The notes beneath the pieces were generated by a model. That model made no database searches, was not told the origin of the DNA, and saw only the letters and a program-made list of their open reading frames with translations. From Oryzisolibacter sp. LB2S (GTDB lineage Bacteria; Pseudomonadota; Gammaproteobacteria; Burkholderiales; Burkholderiaceae_C): 64,000 bases of DNA. Each line of letters opens with the position of its first letter. The first letter of the stretch is position 1. The DNA lies in assembly GCF_040732315.1 (NCBI RefSeq), contig NZ_CP160388.1, positions 1,513,501-1,577,500 on the forward strand, given 5' to 3'. The translations under genes were made by a program, and so were the position numbers. Shown here piece after piece: positions 48,413 through 59,250 of this stretch.

Positions 48413-49116
48413 GGGCAGAACCCATGGCAGAACCCATGGCCGAGGCCGCCGATGGGCTGGAGGCGCTGGCACGCGCGCGCCATTCCGTGCGCGCCTATCT
48501 GGACCGGCCCGTGCCGCAGGCACTGCTTGAGAGGCTCTTGCGTACGGCGCGGCTTGCGCCCAGCGGCGCCAATCTGCAGCCCGGGCGCTTCTGGGCCGTG
48601 CAGGGCGCGGCGCGTGCGCGCCTGACCGACGCGCTGACGCAGGCCTGGCGCGACGAGCTGCCCGAGGCCGAGGACTACGCTTACTTTCCGCGCCCCATGC
48701 CGCTGCAGCTGCGCAAGCGCCAGGTGGCCGCGGCACAGGCGCTCTATGGCGCCCTGGGCGTGGCGCGCGGCGATGCGGCGGGCAGGGCGGCGCAGTTCGA
48801 GCGCAACTTCCGCTTCTTCGATGCGCCCGTGGCCCTGGTCGTCACCATAGACGGTGCATTCGGCCCCGGCGGCTTCATGGACCTGGGCATGTGTTTGCAC
48901 GCGCTGATGCTGGCCGCCGAGGCCCAGGGCCTGGCCAGTTGCGCCATAGGCGCGCTGGCCAGCTACCCGCAGATCGTGCGCGAGGCGCTCTGCCTGCCCG
49001 CGTCGGAGCTCGTGGTCTGCGGCATGGCCCTGGGCTGGGAGGATGGGCAGGCGCCCGTGAACCGCACGCGCACCGCGCGCGAGCCGCTGGCGCAGTACTT
49101 TCAGGTGCTGGGCTGA
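48406..49116 (+). CDS. Nitroreductase family oxidoreductase
   Basis: A 236-aa FMN-dependent oxidoreductase with ARHSVRAYLDRPVPQALLERLL, RLAPSGANLQPGRFW and ASCAIGALASYPQIVREAL typical of the family. The first residues contain a duplicated AEPM from a 12-bp tandem repeat (48415-48438), so ATG codons further in may be the real start. In this operon a redox step on the acyl chain is conceivable; a detoxifying role is equally possible. Confidence 0.87.
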   Translation: MLRAEPMAEPMAEAADGLEALARARHSVRAYLDRPVPQALLERLLRTARLAPSGANLQPGRFWAVQGAARARLTDALTQAWRDELPEAEDYAYFPRPMPLQLRKRQVAAAQALYGALGVARGDAAGRAAQFERNFRFFDAPVALVVTIDGAFGPGGFMDLGMCLHALMLAAEAQGLASCAIGALASYPQIVREALCLPASELVVCGMALGWEDGQAPVNRTRTAREPLAQYFQVLG

Positions 49117-49219
49117 GACGGATCAGGTTTTGACCCGAGAGACGCTGGACGCCTCCTGCGCTACGGTGCCTCGGCCTTGACCTCCGCGCCTGGGCGGCGC
49201 CTCATTTCTTCCACGTTCC

Positions 49220-50560
49220 ATGAGCCTTCACCATCTTCTGCTCGAGCGCGCTCGCCAGGGCCGCCCCATTCGCATTGCCTTGATCGGCGCCGGCAAGTTC
49301 GGCGCCATGTACCTGGCGCAGGTGCCGCGCATGGCCGGCGTGCATCTGGTCGGCATTGCCGATCTGAACCCGGCCGGCGCCCATGCCAATCTGGCGCGCG
49401 TGGGCTGGGGGCCGGAGCAGGCCGCGGCGCCGTCCATGGCGCAGGCGCTGGCGCAGGGGACGACCTGGGTCACGGACGACTGGCAGGCGCTGGTGCGCGA
49501 TCCGCGCATCGAGCTCGTCGTGGAATGCACGGGCAACCCGCTGGCCGCGGTCGATCACATCCTGGAGGCCATCGCCCACGGCAAGCATGTGGTCAACGTG
49601 ACCGTGGAGGCCGACGCCTTCTGCGGCCCGTTGCTGGCGCGCAAGGCGCGGGCCGCGGGCGTCATCTATTCGCTCGCCTACGGCGACCAGCCGGCCATGA
49701 TCTGCGACCTCGTCGATTGGGCGCGCACCTGCGGCTTTCCGGTGGTGGCGGCAGGGCGCGGCCACAAGTGGCTGCCGCATTTCTGTGAGTCCACGCCCGA
49801 GACGGTCTGGGGCTACTACGGCCTCACGCCCGAGCAGGCCGCGCGCGGCGGGCTCAACCCCAAGATGTTCAACAGCTTTCTCGACGGCTCCAAGCCCGCC
49901 ATAGAGAGCACGGCCGTCTCCAACGCCACGGGCCTGGCCGTGCCCGCCAACGGCCTGAGCTACCCGCCCGCGAGCGTGGAGGACATCCCTTTCGTCACCC
50001 GCCCCATCGCCGAGGGCGGCGTGCTGGAGAAAAAGGGCATGGTGGAGGTGATCTCCTCGCTGGAGAAGGACGGCCGCCAGATTCCGTATGACATCCGCAT
50101 GGGCGTGTGGGTGACGGTGGAGGCCGAGACCGACTACATCCGCCATTGCTTCGAGGAATACAACGCCCACACCGACCCGAGCGGGCGTTACTTCACGCTC
50201 TACAAGCGCTGGCACCTGATCGGGCTGGAGGTCGGCATGTCGGTGGCCAGCGTGGCGCTGCGCGGCGAGGCCACGGGCGCGCCACAGGACTGGAACGCCG
50301 ATGTGGTGGCCACGGCCAAGCGCGACCTGCGCGTGGGCGAGCTGCTTGACGGCGAGGGCGGCTACACCGTCTGGGGCAAGCTGCTGCCGGCCGCCACGTC
50401 GCGCGCGCTCGGCGGCCTGCCGCTGGGCCTGGCCCATGGCGTGCGCGTGCTGCGCCCCGTCGCCAAGGGCCAGAGCCTGTGCTGGGACGATGTGGCGATG
50501 GACCAGGACAGCGCCGCTTACCGCGTGCGACGCGAGATGGAGGCGCTGTTCGCCGCCTGA
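49220..50560 (+). CDS. Homoserine-dehydrogenase-like NAD(P) oxidoreductase with C-terminal SAF domain
   Basis: A 446-aa protein. The N-terminal Rossmann fold has IRIALIGAGKFGAMYLAQ and ELVVECTGNPLAAVDHI, followed by a dehydrogenase-like catalytic domain. A C-terminal SAF domain (about 370-446; HGVRVLRPVAKGQSLCWDDVAMD) is as in sialic-acid synthase/antifreeze-type proteins. Such fused proteins occur in sugar-acid catabolism, but no partner genes are nearby, so the substrate is not assigned. Confidence 0.8.
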   Translation: MSLHHLLLERARQGRPIRIALIGAGKFGAMYLAQVPRMAGVHLVGIADLNPAGAHANLARVGWGPEQAAAPSMAQALAQGTTWVTDDWQALVRDPRIELVVECTGNPLAAVDHILEAIAHGKHVVNVTVEADAFCGPLLARKARAAGVIYSLAYGDQPAMICDLVDWARTCGFPVVAAGRGHKWLPHFCESTPETVWGYYGLTPEQAARGGLNPKMFNSFLDGSKPAIESTAVSNATGLAVPANGLSYPPASVEDIPFVTRPIAEGGVLEKKGMVEVISSLEKDGRQIPYDIRMGVWVTVEAETDYIRHCFEEYNAHTDPSGRYFTLYKRWHLIGLEVGMSVASVALRGEATGAPQDWNADVVATAKRDLRVGELLDGEGGYTVWGKLLPAATSRALGGLPLGLAHGVRVLRPVAKGQSLCWDDVAMDQDSAAYRVRREMEALFAA

Positions 50561-50627
50561 GCCGTCGCCCCGGCGCGGGCCGACTGTGCGGCGCGAAGGA
50601 GATCGGGCTGGGATAATCCCGCCCCCT

Positions 50628-53600
50628 ATGCCTTTGCCGTTTCAGATCAGCTTCCCCGAGTCCCTTCCCGTCTCTGCCCGCCGGGGCGAAATCATGGCGG
50701 CCATGGACAAGCACCAGGTCATCATCGTCTGCGGCGAAACCGGCTCGGGCAAGACCACGCAGCTGCCAAAGATCGCCCTGGCCCTGGGGCGCGGCCGTTG
50801 CAACGCACCAGAGGGCGAGCGCGGCCGCCTGATCGGCCACACCCAGCCGCGGCGCATTGCGGCGAGCAGCGTGGCCAAGCGCATTGCCGAGGAGCTGAAA
50901 ACGCCGCTGGGCGAGGTGGTGGGCTACAAGGTGCGCTTTGCCGACACACTGCAAAAGGGCGCCTCGGTCAAGCTCATGACCGACGGCATCCTGCTGGCCG
51001 AGACGCAGACCGACCCGCTTTTGAGAGCCTACGACACGCTCATCATCGACGAGGCGCACGAGCGCAGCCTGAACATCGACTTTCTGCTCGGTTATCTCAA
51101 GCAGATACTGCCCCAGCGGCCAGACCTCAAGGTGGTCGTCACCTCGGCCACCATCGACGCGGAGCGTTTTGCGCAGCACTTCAAGAGCAAGAACGGCCCG
51201 GCGCCGGTCATCATGGTGTCGGGGCGCACCTATCCGGTGGAGATGCGCTGGCGCCCATGGGAGGAGAAGAAGGACTACGACCTCAACGACGCGATTGCCG
51301 ATGGCGTCGATGAGCTCTGGCAGGGCGGGGCGGGTGGCGACATCCTGATCTTTCTGCCCGGCGAGCGCGAAATCCGCGAGGCCGCAGACCATTTGCGCCG
51401 GCATTTGCAGCATTCGCCCGTGCTGCGCAGCGCCGAGGTGCTGCCGCTGTTCTCGCGCCTGTCGCAGGCCGAGCAGGATAGGATCTTTGACGCGCACAGC
51501 CAGCGGCGCATCGTGCTGGCCACCAACGTGGCCGAGACCTCCCTCACCGTGCCAGGCATCAAATACGTGATTGACGCAGGTACGGCGCGCGTCAAGCGCT
51601 ATTCATTCCGCAGCAAAGTGGAGCAGCTGCTGGTCGAGCCCATCAGCCAGGCCGCGGCCAACCAGCGCGCCGGGCGCTGCGGGCGCGTGGCCAACGGCAT
51701 TTGCATCAGGCTGTATGACGAGGCGGACTTCAACCAGCGCGACCGCTTTACCGATCCCGAAATCCTGCGCTCGTCGCTCGCCGGCGTCATCCTGCGCATG
51801 AAGAGCCTGGGCCTGGGCGACGTGGTGAACTTCCCGTTTCTGGAGGCCCCCTCGGGCCGCGCCATTGCCGACGGCTACCAGCTCTTGCAGGAGCTCGGCG
51901 CGGTCGATGACCGTGGCAACCTGCAGCCCATGGGCCGCGAGCTCGCCAGGCTGCCGCTGGACCCGCGCGTGGGGCGCATGATTCTGGAGGCGCGTCAGCG
52001 CGGCGCCCTGTCCGAGGTGCTCGTCATCGCCTCGGCCCTGTCGGTGCAGGACGTGCGCGATCGGCCGCTCGACGCACAGGCGCAGGCCGACCAGGCACAC
52101 GCCAAGTTCGACGACGAGAAGAGCGAGTTCAGCGGCTACGTGCGCCTGTGGAACTGGCTGCATGATGCGCGCGGCGGCAAGGTGGTGGCCACCAGCCGCA
52201 AGGAGATGGCGGCGCAGTCCGGCGCGCCCGGGCGGGCGAAGAACCAGGCGTTTCTGCCCGTGAGCCAGCGCGCGAGCGGAGCGCAGCCCTCACCCCCACC
52301 CTCTCCCAGAGGGAGAGGGGGCAATTCACTCCCTCTCCCGCCAGCGGGAGAGGGCAGGGGTGAGGGCGACACCCACAAGCTCAGCAACCGCCAATGGGAG
52401 CAGTTGCTGCGCCAGAACTACCTGAACATCCGGCGCGTGCGCGAGTGGCGCGACATCCATTCGCAGCTGCTCACCGTGGTGCGCGAGCACCAGTGGCCGC
52501 TCAACCCCCAGCCCGCGGGTTACGAGGCGGTGCACCTGTCCATGCTCTCGGGGTTGCTCGGCAACATTGGCTTCAAGGGCGAGGAGAGCGAAGCCTATCT
52601 GGGCGCGCACGGCATCAAGTTCCACCCGCACCCGGGCGCGCACCTGTCCAAGAAGCCCGGGCGCTGGATCGTCGCGGCCGAGCAGGTCGAAACGTCTCGC
52701 CTCTACGGCCGCGGCATTGCGGCCATAGAACCGCAGTGGCTCGAGGAGGTGGGCGCTCATCTGCTGAGAAAGCAGCTCTTGGACCCGCATTGGAGCAAGA
52801 AGCAGGCGGATGTGGTGGCCTACGAGCGCGCCACGCTCTACGGCCTGGTGGTCTACAACCAGCGCGCCGTGAGCTATGGCCGCGTCGATCCCGTCGAGGC
52901 GCGCCAGCTCTTTATTCGCCGCGCGCTGGTCGAGGGCGAGTGGGAGACGCATTGGCCCTTTCTGGCTGCCAACCACAAGACCATTCGCAAGGTCGAAGAC
53001 CTGGAGCACAAGAGCCGGCGCCAGGACGTGCTGGTCGACGACGAGCTGATCTACGCCTTCTACGACCAGGCCATTCCCGAGGGCGTCTACAGCGGCGCCA
53101 CCTTCGACAAATGGTTTCGCCAGGCGGGCAAGGCGCAGCCCGAGCTGCTGCGCCTGTCCAAGGACGAGCTCATGCGCCACGAGGCCGCGGGCATCACCAG
53201 CGACAAGTTTCCCAAGATCGTGCGTCTGGGCGGCGTGGACTGCGCCGCCAGCTACCTGCACGAGCCCGGCAACCCGCGCGACGGCCTCACGGTGACGATT
53301 CCACTGTTCGCCCTGAACCAGGCGAGCGAGGAGCGCGCCGAATGGCTGGTGCCGGGCATGCTCAAGGAAAAAATCCAGGCCCTGCTCAAAAGCCTGCCGC
53401 AGCGCCCGAGGAGCCGCTTCGTGCCCCTGCCCGAACATGCCGAGCGCCTGGCCACGCTGTTTCTGCGGGAGGAGCGCTGGAGCCAGGGCGGGCTGATCGA
53501 CGTGCTGCTCAAGCAGGCGCGCGACGAAACATCGCTCGACATCAAGCGCGCCGACTTCAAGCCCGACATGCTCAGCGCCCATCTGTTCATGAACCTGCGC

Positions 53601-54674
53601 GTCATCGACGAGCATGGCCGCCAGCTCGGCCAGGGGCGCAACCTCGCGGCGCTCAAGGCTGAATGGGGCGGCAAGGCGCGTGGGGCGTTTCAGGCGCTTG
53701 CTGCGTTAAAGATAGCTGGCGACGCCCGTCCAGAAACAGAACAAAAGACAAATCTATCTGAAAACGCCAGCAGGAAAGCGCAAGAAGCTCCTGAAAACAA
53801 AGCACCCGCCGCCACCCACCAGGGCGACAGCCGCTATACCGATTGGAGCTTTGGCGAGCTGCCCGAGCTCATGGAGCTCAAAAAGGGCGCGCACACGCTG
53901 ATCGGCTTTCCGGCCCTGATAGACCAGGGCGACGCCGTGACCATAGAGGTGTTCGACGAGCCCGAGGTCGCCGCCGCACGCCACCGCCTGGGCCTGCGCC
54001 GCCTGTGCGCGCTGCAGATCAGGGACGCGCTCAAGTACCTGGAAAAAAACATCCCCGACCTGCAGAAAATGGCCGTGGCCTATATGCCGCTGGGCACGCA
54101 GGAGGAGCTGCGCGCGCAGATCATCGACGTGGCCATGGACCGCGCCTTTCTGCAGGATCCCCTGCCGCAGGACGCGGCGCAGTTCAAGCAGCGCGTGCAG
54201 GACGGGCGCGGGCGGCTGACCCTGATTGCCAACGAGGTGGCGCGCCTGGCGGGCGCCATCCTGCAGGAATACGCAGCAGCCCAGCGCAAGATCAAGGACA
54301 CGAAAAACGCGCCGGAGGCCACACAGGACGCGGCCAGACAGCTACAAAACCTGATGCCGAAGAACTTCATCGCGCAGGCCCCCTGGGCGCAGCTGCAGCA
54401 CTTTGCGCGCTACTTGAAGGCCATCACGGTGCGCCTCGACAAATACCGCGCCGACCCGGCGCGCGACGCAGCCAAGTTCAAGGAGCTGCAGCCGCTGGAG
54501 CAGCGCTACTGGCGCCTGGTCGCAGAGCGCAAGGGCCAGCAGGACGCGCGCATGCAGGAATACCGCTGGATGCTCGAGGAGCTGCGCGTGAGCTTTTTTG
54601 CCCAGGAGCTGCGCACTCCCTACCCGGTCAGTGGCAAGCGGCTGGACAAGGTCTGGGCGCAGCTGCTGTCGTGA
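50628..54674 (+). CDS. hrpA: ATP-dependent RNA helicase HrpA
   Basis: A 1348-aa DEAH-box helicase, slightly longer than E. coli HrpA (1300 aa). It has Walker A CGETGSGKTTQLPK, the DEAH motif IIDEAHERSLNIDF, TSATIDAERF, VAETSLTVPGIKYVID, QRAGRCGRV and the HrpA C-terminal domain. HrpA rescues stalled ribosomes. A dispersed hairpin repeat is translated in frame at about residues 553-579, and weaker repeat copies lie near 1027-1044 and 1222-1242. A GATAAT (50612-50617) ends only 10 bp before the ATG, so the message may have almost no leader. Confidence 0.95.
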   Translation: MPLPFQISFPESLPVSARRGEIMAAMDKHQVIIVCGETGSGKTTQLPKIALALGRGRCNAPEGERGRLIGHTQPRRIAASSVAKRIAEELKTPLGEVVGYKVRFADTLQKGASVKLMTDGILLAETQTDPLLRAYDTLIIDEAHERSLNIDFLLGYLKQILPQRPDLKVVVTSATIDAERFAQHFKSKNGPAPVIMVSGRTYPVEMRWRPWEEKKDYDLNDAIADGVDELWQGGAGGDILIFLPGEREIREAADHLRRHLQHSPVLRSAEVLPLFSRLSQAEQDRIFDAHSQRRIVLATNVAETSLTVPGIKYVIDAGTARVKRYSFRSKVEQLLVEPISQAAANQRAGRCGRVANGICIRLYDEADFNQRDRFTDPEILRSSLAGVILRMKSLGLGDVVNFPFLEAPSGRAIADGYQLLQELGAVDDRGNLQPMGRELARLPLDPRVGRMILEARQRGALSEVLVIASALSVQDVRDRPLDAQAQADQAHAKFDDEKSEFSGYVRLWNWLHDARGGKVVATSRKEMAAQSGAPGRAKNQAFLPVSQRASGAQPSPPPSPRGRGGNSLPLPPAGEGRGEGDTHKLSNRQWEQLLRQNYLNIRRVREWRDIHSQLLTVVREHQWPLNPQPAGYEAVHLSMLSGLLGNIGFKGEESEAYLGAHGIKFHPHPGAHLSKKPGRWIVAAEQVETSRLYGRGIAAIEPQWLEEVGAHLLRKQLLDPHWSKKQADVVAYERATLYGLVVYNQRAVSYGRVDPVEARQLFIRRALVEGEWETHWPFLAANHKTIRKVEDLEHKSRRQDVLVDDELIYAFYDQAIPEGVYSGATFDKWFRQAGKAQPELLRLSKDELMRHEAAGITSDKFPKIVRLGGVDCAASYLHEPGNPRDGLTVTIPLFALNQASEERAEWLVPGMLKEKIQALLKSLPQRPRSRFVPLPEHAERLATLFLREERWSQGGLIDVLLKQARDETSLDIKRADFKPDMLSAHLFMNLRVIDEHGRQLGQGRNLAALKAEWGGKARGAFQALAALKIAGDARPETEQKTNLSENASRKAQEAPENKAPAATHQGDSRYTDWSFGELPELMELKKGAHTLIGFPALIDQGDAVTIEVFDEPEVAAARHRLGLRRLCALQIRDALKYLEKNIPDLQKMAVAYMPLGTQEELRAQIIDVAMDRAFLQDPLPQDAAQFKQRVQDGRGRLTLIANEVARLAGAILQEYAAAQRKIKDTKNAPEATQDAARQLQNLMPKNFIAQAPWAQLQHFARYLKAITVRLDKYRADPARDAAKFKELQPLEQRYWRLVAERKGQQDARMQEYRWMLEELRVSFFAQELRTPYPVSGKRLDKVWAQLLS
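52286..52367. repeat. CTCTCCC/GGGAGAG hairpin repeat read in frame inside hrpA
   Basis: Outer arms CCCTCACCCC (52287-52296) and GGGGTGAGGG (52357-52366) enclose two hairpins, CTCTCCC-AGA-GGGAGAG (52301-52317) and CCCTCTCCC-GCCAGC-GGGAGAGGG region (52331-52354). It belongs to a well-known type of proteobacterial intergenic palindrome. Here its 27-codon translation (Pro/Ser/Gly/Arg-rich) lies within the open hrpA frame. Confidence 0.88.
53707..53760 (+). repeat. Degenerate dispersed repeat inside hrpA
   Basis: AAAGATAGCTGGCGACGCCC followed by an A-rich stretch resembles the 5' half of the TTGATAGCTG repeat family. It encodes a polar, low-complexity stretch (about residues 1027-1044). A second degenerate match on the minus strand lies at 54295-54355 (TTTTGTAGCTGTCTG). 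Confidence 0.45.
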
Positions 54675-54677
54675 CGG

Positions 54678-55175
54678 CTATCGGGGCAGGAGCAGGGCGG
54701 CGAGCTCCTCGGCCGAGAGGTCGCGCGCCGCGCCAAAGCCCGCGACATGGCGCGCGCCCAGCGGCGTGATGCGCACGAAGCGGAAGTCGGGCAGGGCGGT
54801 CATGGGCTCGGCCTCGGGGAAGCGGCCCAGATAGGCCGCGCGGCTCTCGGCGGCATCGTCCGCGGCCAGCTCCGTGGCGCGGCCGAAGACGGTCACGCGC
54901 TCCAGCGCATGGACGGGTTGCCCGGGCTCCTCGGGGGCCGTGATCAGCAGCGACGCCATGGGCTGGCGCTGCAGGTTGCGCGTGTGGGCGGCCAGCGCAC
55001 TGACATGGATCACGAAGGCGCCCGCGGCCGGGTCGATGGCAAACGGCACGAACGACACCATGGGCATGGCGGACTGCCGTGCGTCGTCGCCGGGCGGCAG
55101 CGTGGCCAGTGCCGCCGTGCGGCGGCTGCTGAGCAACTGCCTCAGGGAGTGATCGAGGCGCGATTCGTGGGGCAT
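54678..55175 (-). CDS. Pyridoxamine 5'-phosphate oxidase-like FMN-binding protein (HugZ-like)
   Basis: A 165-aa split-barrel protein: LLSSRRTAALATLP, MPMVSFVPFAIDPAAGAFVIHVSALAAHTRNLQ, PMASLLITAPEE and VTVFGRATEL match the N-terminal flavin-binding domain of the HugZ/PPOX group. In related bacteria members degrade heme or bind FMN without known activity. The heme-degrading C-terminal domain is absent, so a heme oxygenase role is doubtful. It is convergent with hrpA (3 bp). Confidence 0.78.
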   Translation of the reverse strand: MPHESRLDHSLRQLLSSRRTAALATLPPGDDARQSAMPMVSFVPFAIDPAAGAFVIHVSALAAHTRNLQRQPMASLLITAPEEPGQPVHALERVTVFGRATELAADDAAESRAAYLGRFPEAEPMTALPDFRFVRITPLGARHVAGFGAARDLSAEELAALLLPR

Positions 55176-55238
55176 GGCATGGGTAGTGGCTGCGTAGTGC
55201 AGCCGATTGTAGAAATGCCGCGCCTCATCGGCCTGGGC

Positions 55239-55586
55239 TCAATGCAGCGCCAGGCGGTTGAGCTCGGCACAGACATCGGCCATGCGCCCGGAAATCACCA
55301 GGCGGCAGGGCTTGCCGTCCTGGCGGCTCACCACCACACGCAGCGGGCGGGCTGGCGCGCCCGCAAGCGGCCGGGCGGGCTCCGCAGGGCCAGGGGTGGC
55401 GGCCCGACGGCTCGCAGGGCCGGCGATAGCCGCGCACCGCGGGTCATTGCTGGCCTGGGTGTCGGCCAGGTATGCGGTGCGCATGAGGCCGGGCAGGCCA
55501 TGGTGCGTGGGGCGCGCGCGCATGGACGTGGCGATGCGGCGCAGCGGCTCGCAGAGTGAAGACAGGGCGGAGAGAGCGAATCCCAT
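55239..55586 (-). CDS. Hypothetical protein downstream of lexA
   Basis: A 115-aa protein starting at ATG 55586. The middle is Ala/Pro/Arg-rich and probably disordered. The last 40 residues (RPLRVVVSRQDGKPCRLVIS, then ADVCAELNRL) look folded. No recognisable domain or signal peptide. It lies 135 bp after lexA on the same strand; SOS co-transcription is possible but no LexA box lies in the gap. Confidence 0.6.
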   Translation of the reverse strand: MGFALSALSSLCEPLRRIATSMRARPTHHGLPGLMRTAYLADTQASNDPRCAAIAGPASRRAATPGPAEPARPLAGAPARPLRVVVSRQDGKPCRLVISGRMADVCAELNRLALH

Positions 55587-55721
55587 GTGAAGACTCCGGC
55601 ATGCAGGGCATGAAGGTGGAACACAGGCAGGATTGCCAAGGACGAGGCGCCTATCCGCAGGGTTGACATGGGGCAGCTGCCCCATGCCAGACGCCCGCCA
55701 CCTGCGGCGGCGCCGTGCTGC

Positions 55722-56396
55722 TTACATCAGCATGGTGTTGCGGATCAGGCCCACGGCCAGGCCCTCGATCTCGAAGGGCTCGCCGGGCTGCACCCGGATC
55801 ACGGGGTAGTCGGGGTTCTCGGGCAGCAGCTCGATGGCGCTGCCGGTACGGCGCAGGCGCTTGACGGTGACGTCGTCGCCCAGGCGGGCCACGATGATCT
55901 GGCCGCTGCGCGCCTCGCGCGTGGCCTGCACGGCCAGAAGGTCGCCGTCCATGATGCCCACGTCGCGCATGGACATGCCGCGCACCTTGAGCAGATAGTC
56001 GGGCTTGTGCGCGAACAGGCTGCCTTCGACCGTGTAGGTCTGGTCCACATGCTCTTGCGCCAGAATCGGCGAGCCCGCGGCGACGCGGCCTATGAGCGGC
56101 AGCGTGAGCTGCGACAGGCCCGGAATCGGCAGGCTGAACTGGGTGCCGCGCACGGCGTTGATGTTGCGCACGGTCTCGCCACACAGACGTATGCCGCGCG
56201 AGGTGCCGCTCACGAGTTCGATGACGCCCTTGCGCGCCAGCGCCTGCAGGTGTTCCTCGGCAGCGTTGGCGGACTTGAAGCCGAGCTCGGCCGCGATCTC
56301 GGCGCGCGTGGGCGGGGCGCCCGTCTGCGCGATGGCGGTCTGGATCAGGTCCAGGATCTGCTGCTGGCGGGCGGTGAGCTTGGGGCTGTCGAGCAT
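55722..56396 (-). CDS. lexA: LexA repressor of the SOS response
   Basis: A 224-aa repressor. The winged helix-turn-helix is N-terminal ([38 protein letters not shown]). The self-cleavage site Ala-Gly is in [11 protein letters not shown], and the catalytic Ser (GMSMRDVGI) and Lys (DDVTVKRL) are present. Length is longer than E. coli (202) but normal for betaproteobacteria. Two SOS boxes lie upstream and are shared with the divergent asparaginase gene. Confidence 0.97.
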   Translation of the reverse strand: MLDSPKLTARQQQILDLIQTAIAQTGAPPTRAEIAAELGFKSANAAEEHLQALARKGVIELVSGTSRGIRLCGETVRNINAVRGTQFSLPIPGLSQLTLPLIGRVAAGSPILAQEHVDQTYTVEGSLFAHKPDYLLKVRGMSMRDVGIMDGDLLAVQATREARSGQIIVARLGDDVTVKRLRRTGSAIELLPENPDYPVIRVQPGEPFEIEGLAVGLIRNTMLM

Positions 56397-56426
56397 GGCG
56401 TGAGTCCGGTGGGGTTGAACAGCAAA

Positions 56427-56461
56427 CTGTATTTCAATCCAGTACCTGTATTTTTGAACAG
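56427..56461. promoter_or_regulatory. Two LexA boxes between lexA and asparaginase
   Basis: CTGTATTTTTGAACAG (56446-56461) is a perfect CTGT-N8-ACAG. CTGTATTTCAATCCAG (56427-56442) has one mismatch. Their centres are 19 bp apart, within the 82-bp divergent region, and the second ends 17 bp before the asparaginase GTG. Confidence 0.85.
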
Positions 56462-56478
56462 TTTTTGAAAGGCTGCAA

Positions 56479-57435
56479 GTGGCTGCAACAAGAAAAATTG
56501 TCGTGCTCGGCACCGGAGGCACGATTGCCGGCACCTCCAGCGTGGCCGGCGCCAACGTGGGGTATACGGCCGGGCAGATCGGCGTGCAGCAGTTGCTGGC
56601 CGCCGTACCCGCTCTGGCGCAGGCATCTCCCTGCAACCTGGAGGCAGAGCAGATCGCGCAGATCGACAGCAAGGACATGGATTTCTCGGTCTGGGCCAGG
56701 CTTGCCGGGCGCTGCGCCCAGCACCTGGCGGACCCGCTCGTGGCCGGCATCGTCATCACCCATGGCACGGACACGCTGGAGGAGACAGCCTGGTTGCTGC
56801 GCGAGCTGCTGGCCGCGTCCAGGCCCGTGGTGCTGACCTGCGCGATGCGCCCGGCGACGGCCCTGGTGCCCGACGGGCCGCAGAACCTGCTCGATGCCGT
56901 GACGCTCGCGGCCGAGCCCTCTGCGTGCGGCGTGCTGATGGTGGCGGCCGGCGTGGTCCATGGCGCGCGCGCCGTGAGCAAGGTGCACCCGCTGCGGCTC
57001 GATGCGTTTGCCTCGGGCGACGAGGGGTCGCTGGGCTGGGTGGAGGCCGGGCGGGTGCGCTGGGCCCATGGGCGCGCGCCCGCCGTCACGGCGCCGCGCC
57101 ATGCCGCGCTGCTGCCCGGTCTGGCCACCGCCGCCTGGCCGCGCGTGGAGATTGTGCATAGCCATGCCGGCGCCGATGGGTGTGTGGTGGACTGGCTGGT
57201 GGACAAGGGCGTGCGTGGCATCGTCGTGGCGGCCACGGGCAATGGCACGCTGCACCGCGCGCTCGAGGCAGCGCTGGCGCGCGCCGTGGCCGCGGGCGTG
57301 GCGGTGCGCGCGGCCTCGCGCTGCCCCGAGGGGCGCATGCTGGCCATCGAGGGCGCGCCCTGGCGCGATGCCGAGGGACTGAGCCCCGTGAAGGCGCGCA
57401 TCAGCCTGATGCTGGAGCTGATGGACGGCGCATGA
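56479..57435 (+). CDS. ansA: L-asparaginase
   Basis: A 318-aa amidohydrolase that converts asparagine to aspartate and ammonia. Both active-site threonine segments are present: [11 protein letters not shown] near the N-terminus and [16 protein letters not shown] near residue 95. There is no signal peptide, so it is probably cytosolic. The start is the GTG at 56479 with AAAGG 7 nt upstream. It is divergent from lexA, whose boxes cover its promoter, so damage-induced control is possible. The symbol is tentative. Confidence 0.9.
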   Translation: MAATRKIVVLGTGGTIAGTSSVAGANVGYTAGQIGVQQLLAAVPALAQASPCNLEAEQIAQIDSKDMDFSVWARLAGRCAQHLADPLVAGIVITHGTDTLEETAWLLRELLAASRPVVLTCAMRPATALVPDGPQNLLDAVTLAAEPSACGVLMVAAGVVHGARAVSKVHPLRLDAFASGDEGSLGWVEAGRVRWAHGRAPAVTAPRHAALLPGLATAAWPRVEIVHSHAGADGCVVDWLVDKGVRGIVVAATGNGTLHRALEAALARAVAAGVAVRAASRCPEGRMLAIEGAPWRDAEGLSPVKARISLMLELMDGA

Positions 57436-57440
57436 AGCAC

Positions 57441-57463
57441 AACGCCCCGCAGGGCGGGGCGTT
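57441..57463. terminator. Hairpin between asparaginase and adk
   Basis: A perfect 10-bp stem AACGCCCCGC/GCGGGGCGTT with an AGG loop lies between two convergent genes. It lacks a clear T-run and may serve both directions. Confidence 0.55.
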
Positions 57464-57485
57464 GTAGAGCAGGTGTGTGGGCTGG

Positions 57486-59241
<1,756 letters not shown>

Positions 59242-59250
59242 GGGTGTTCC

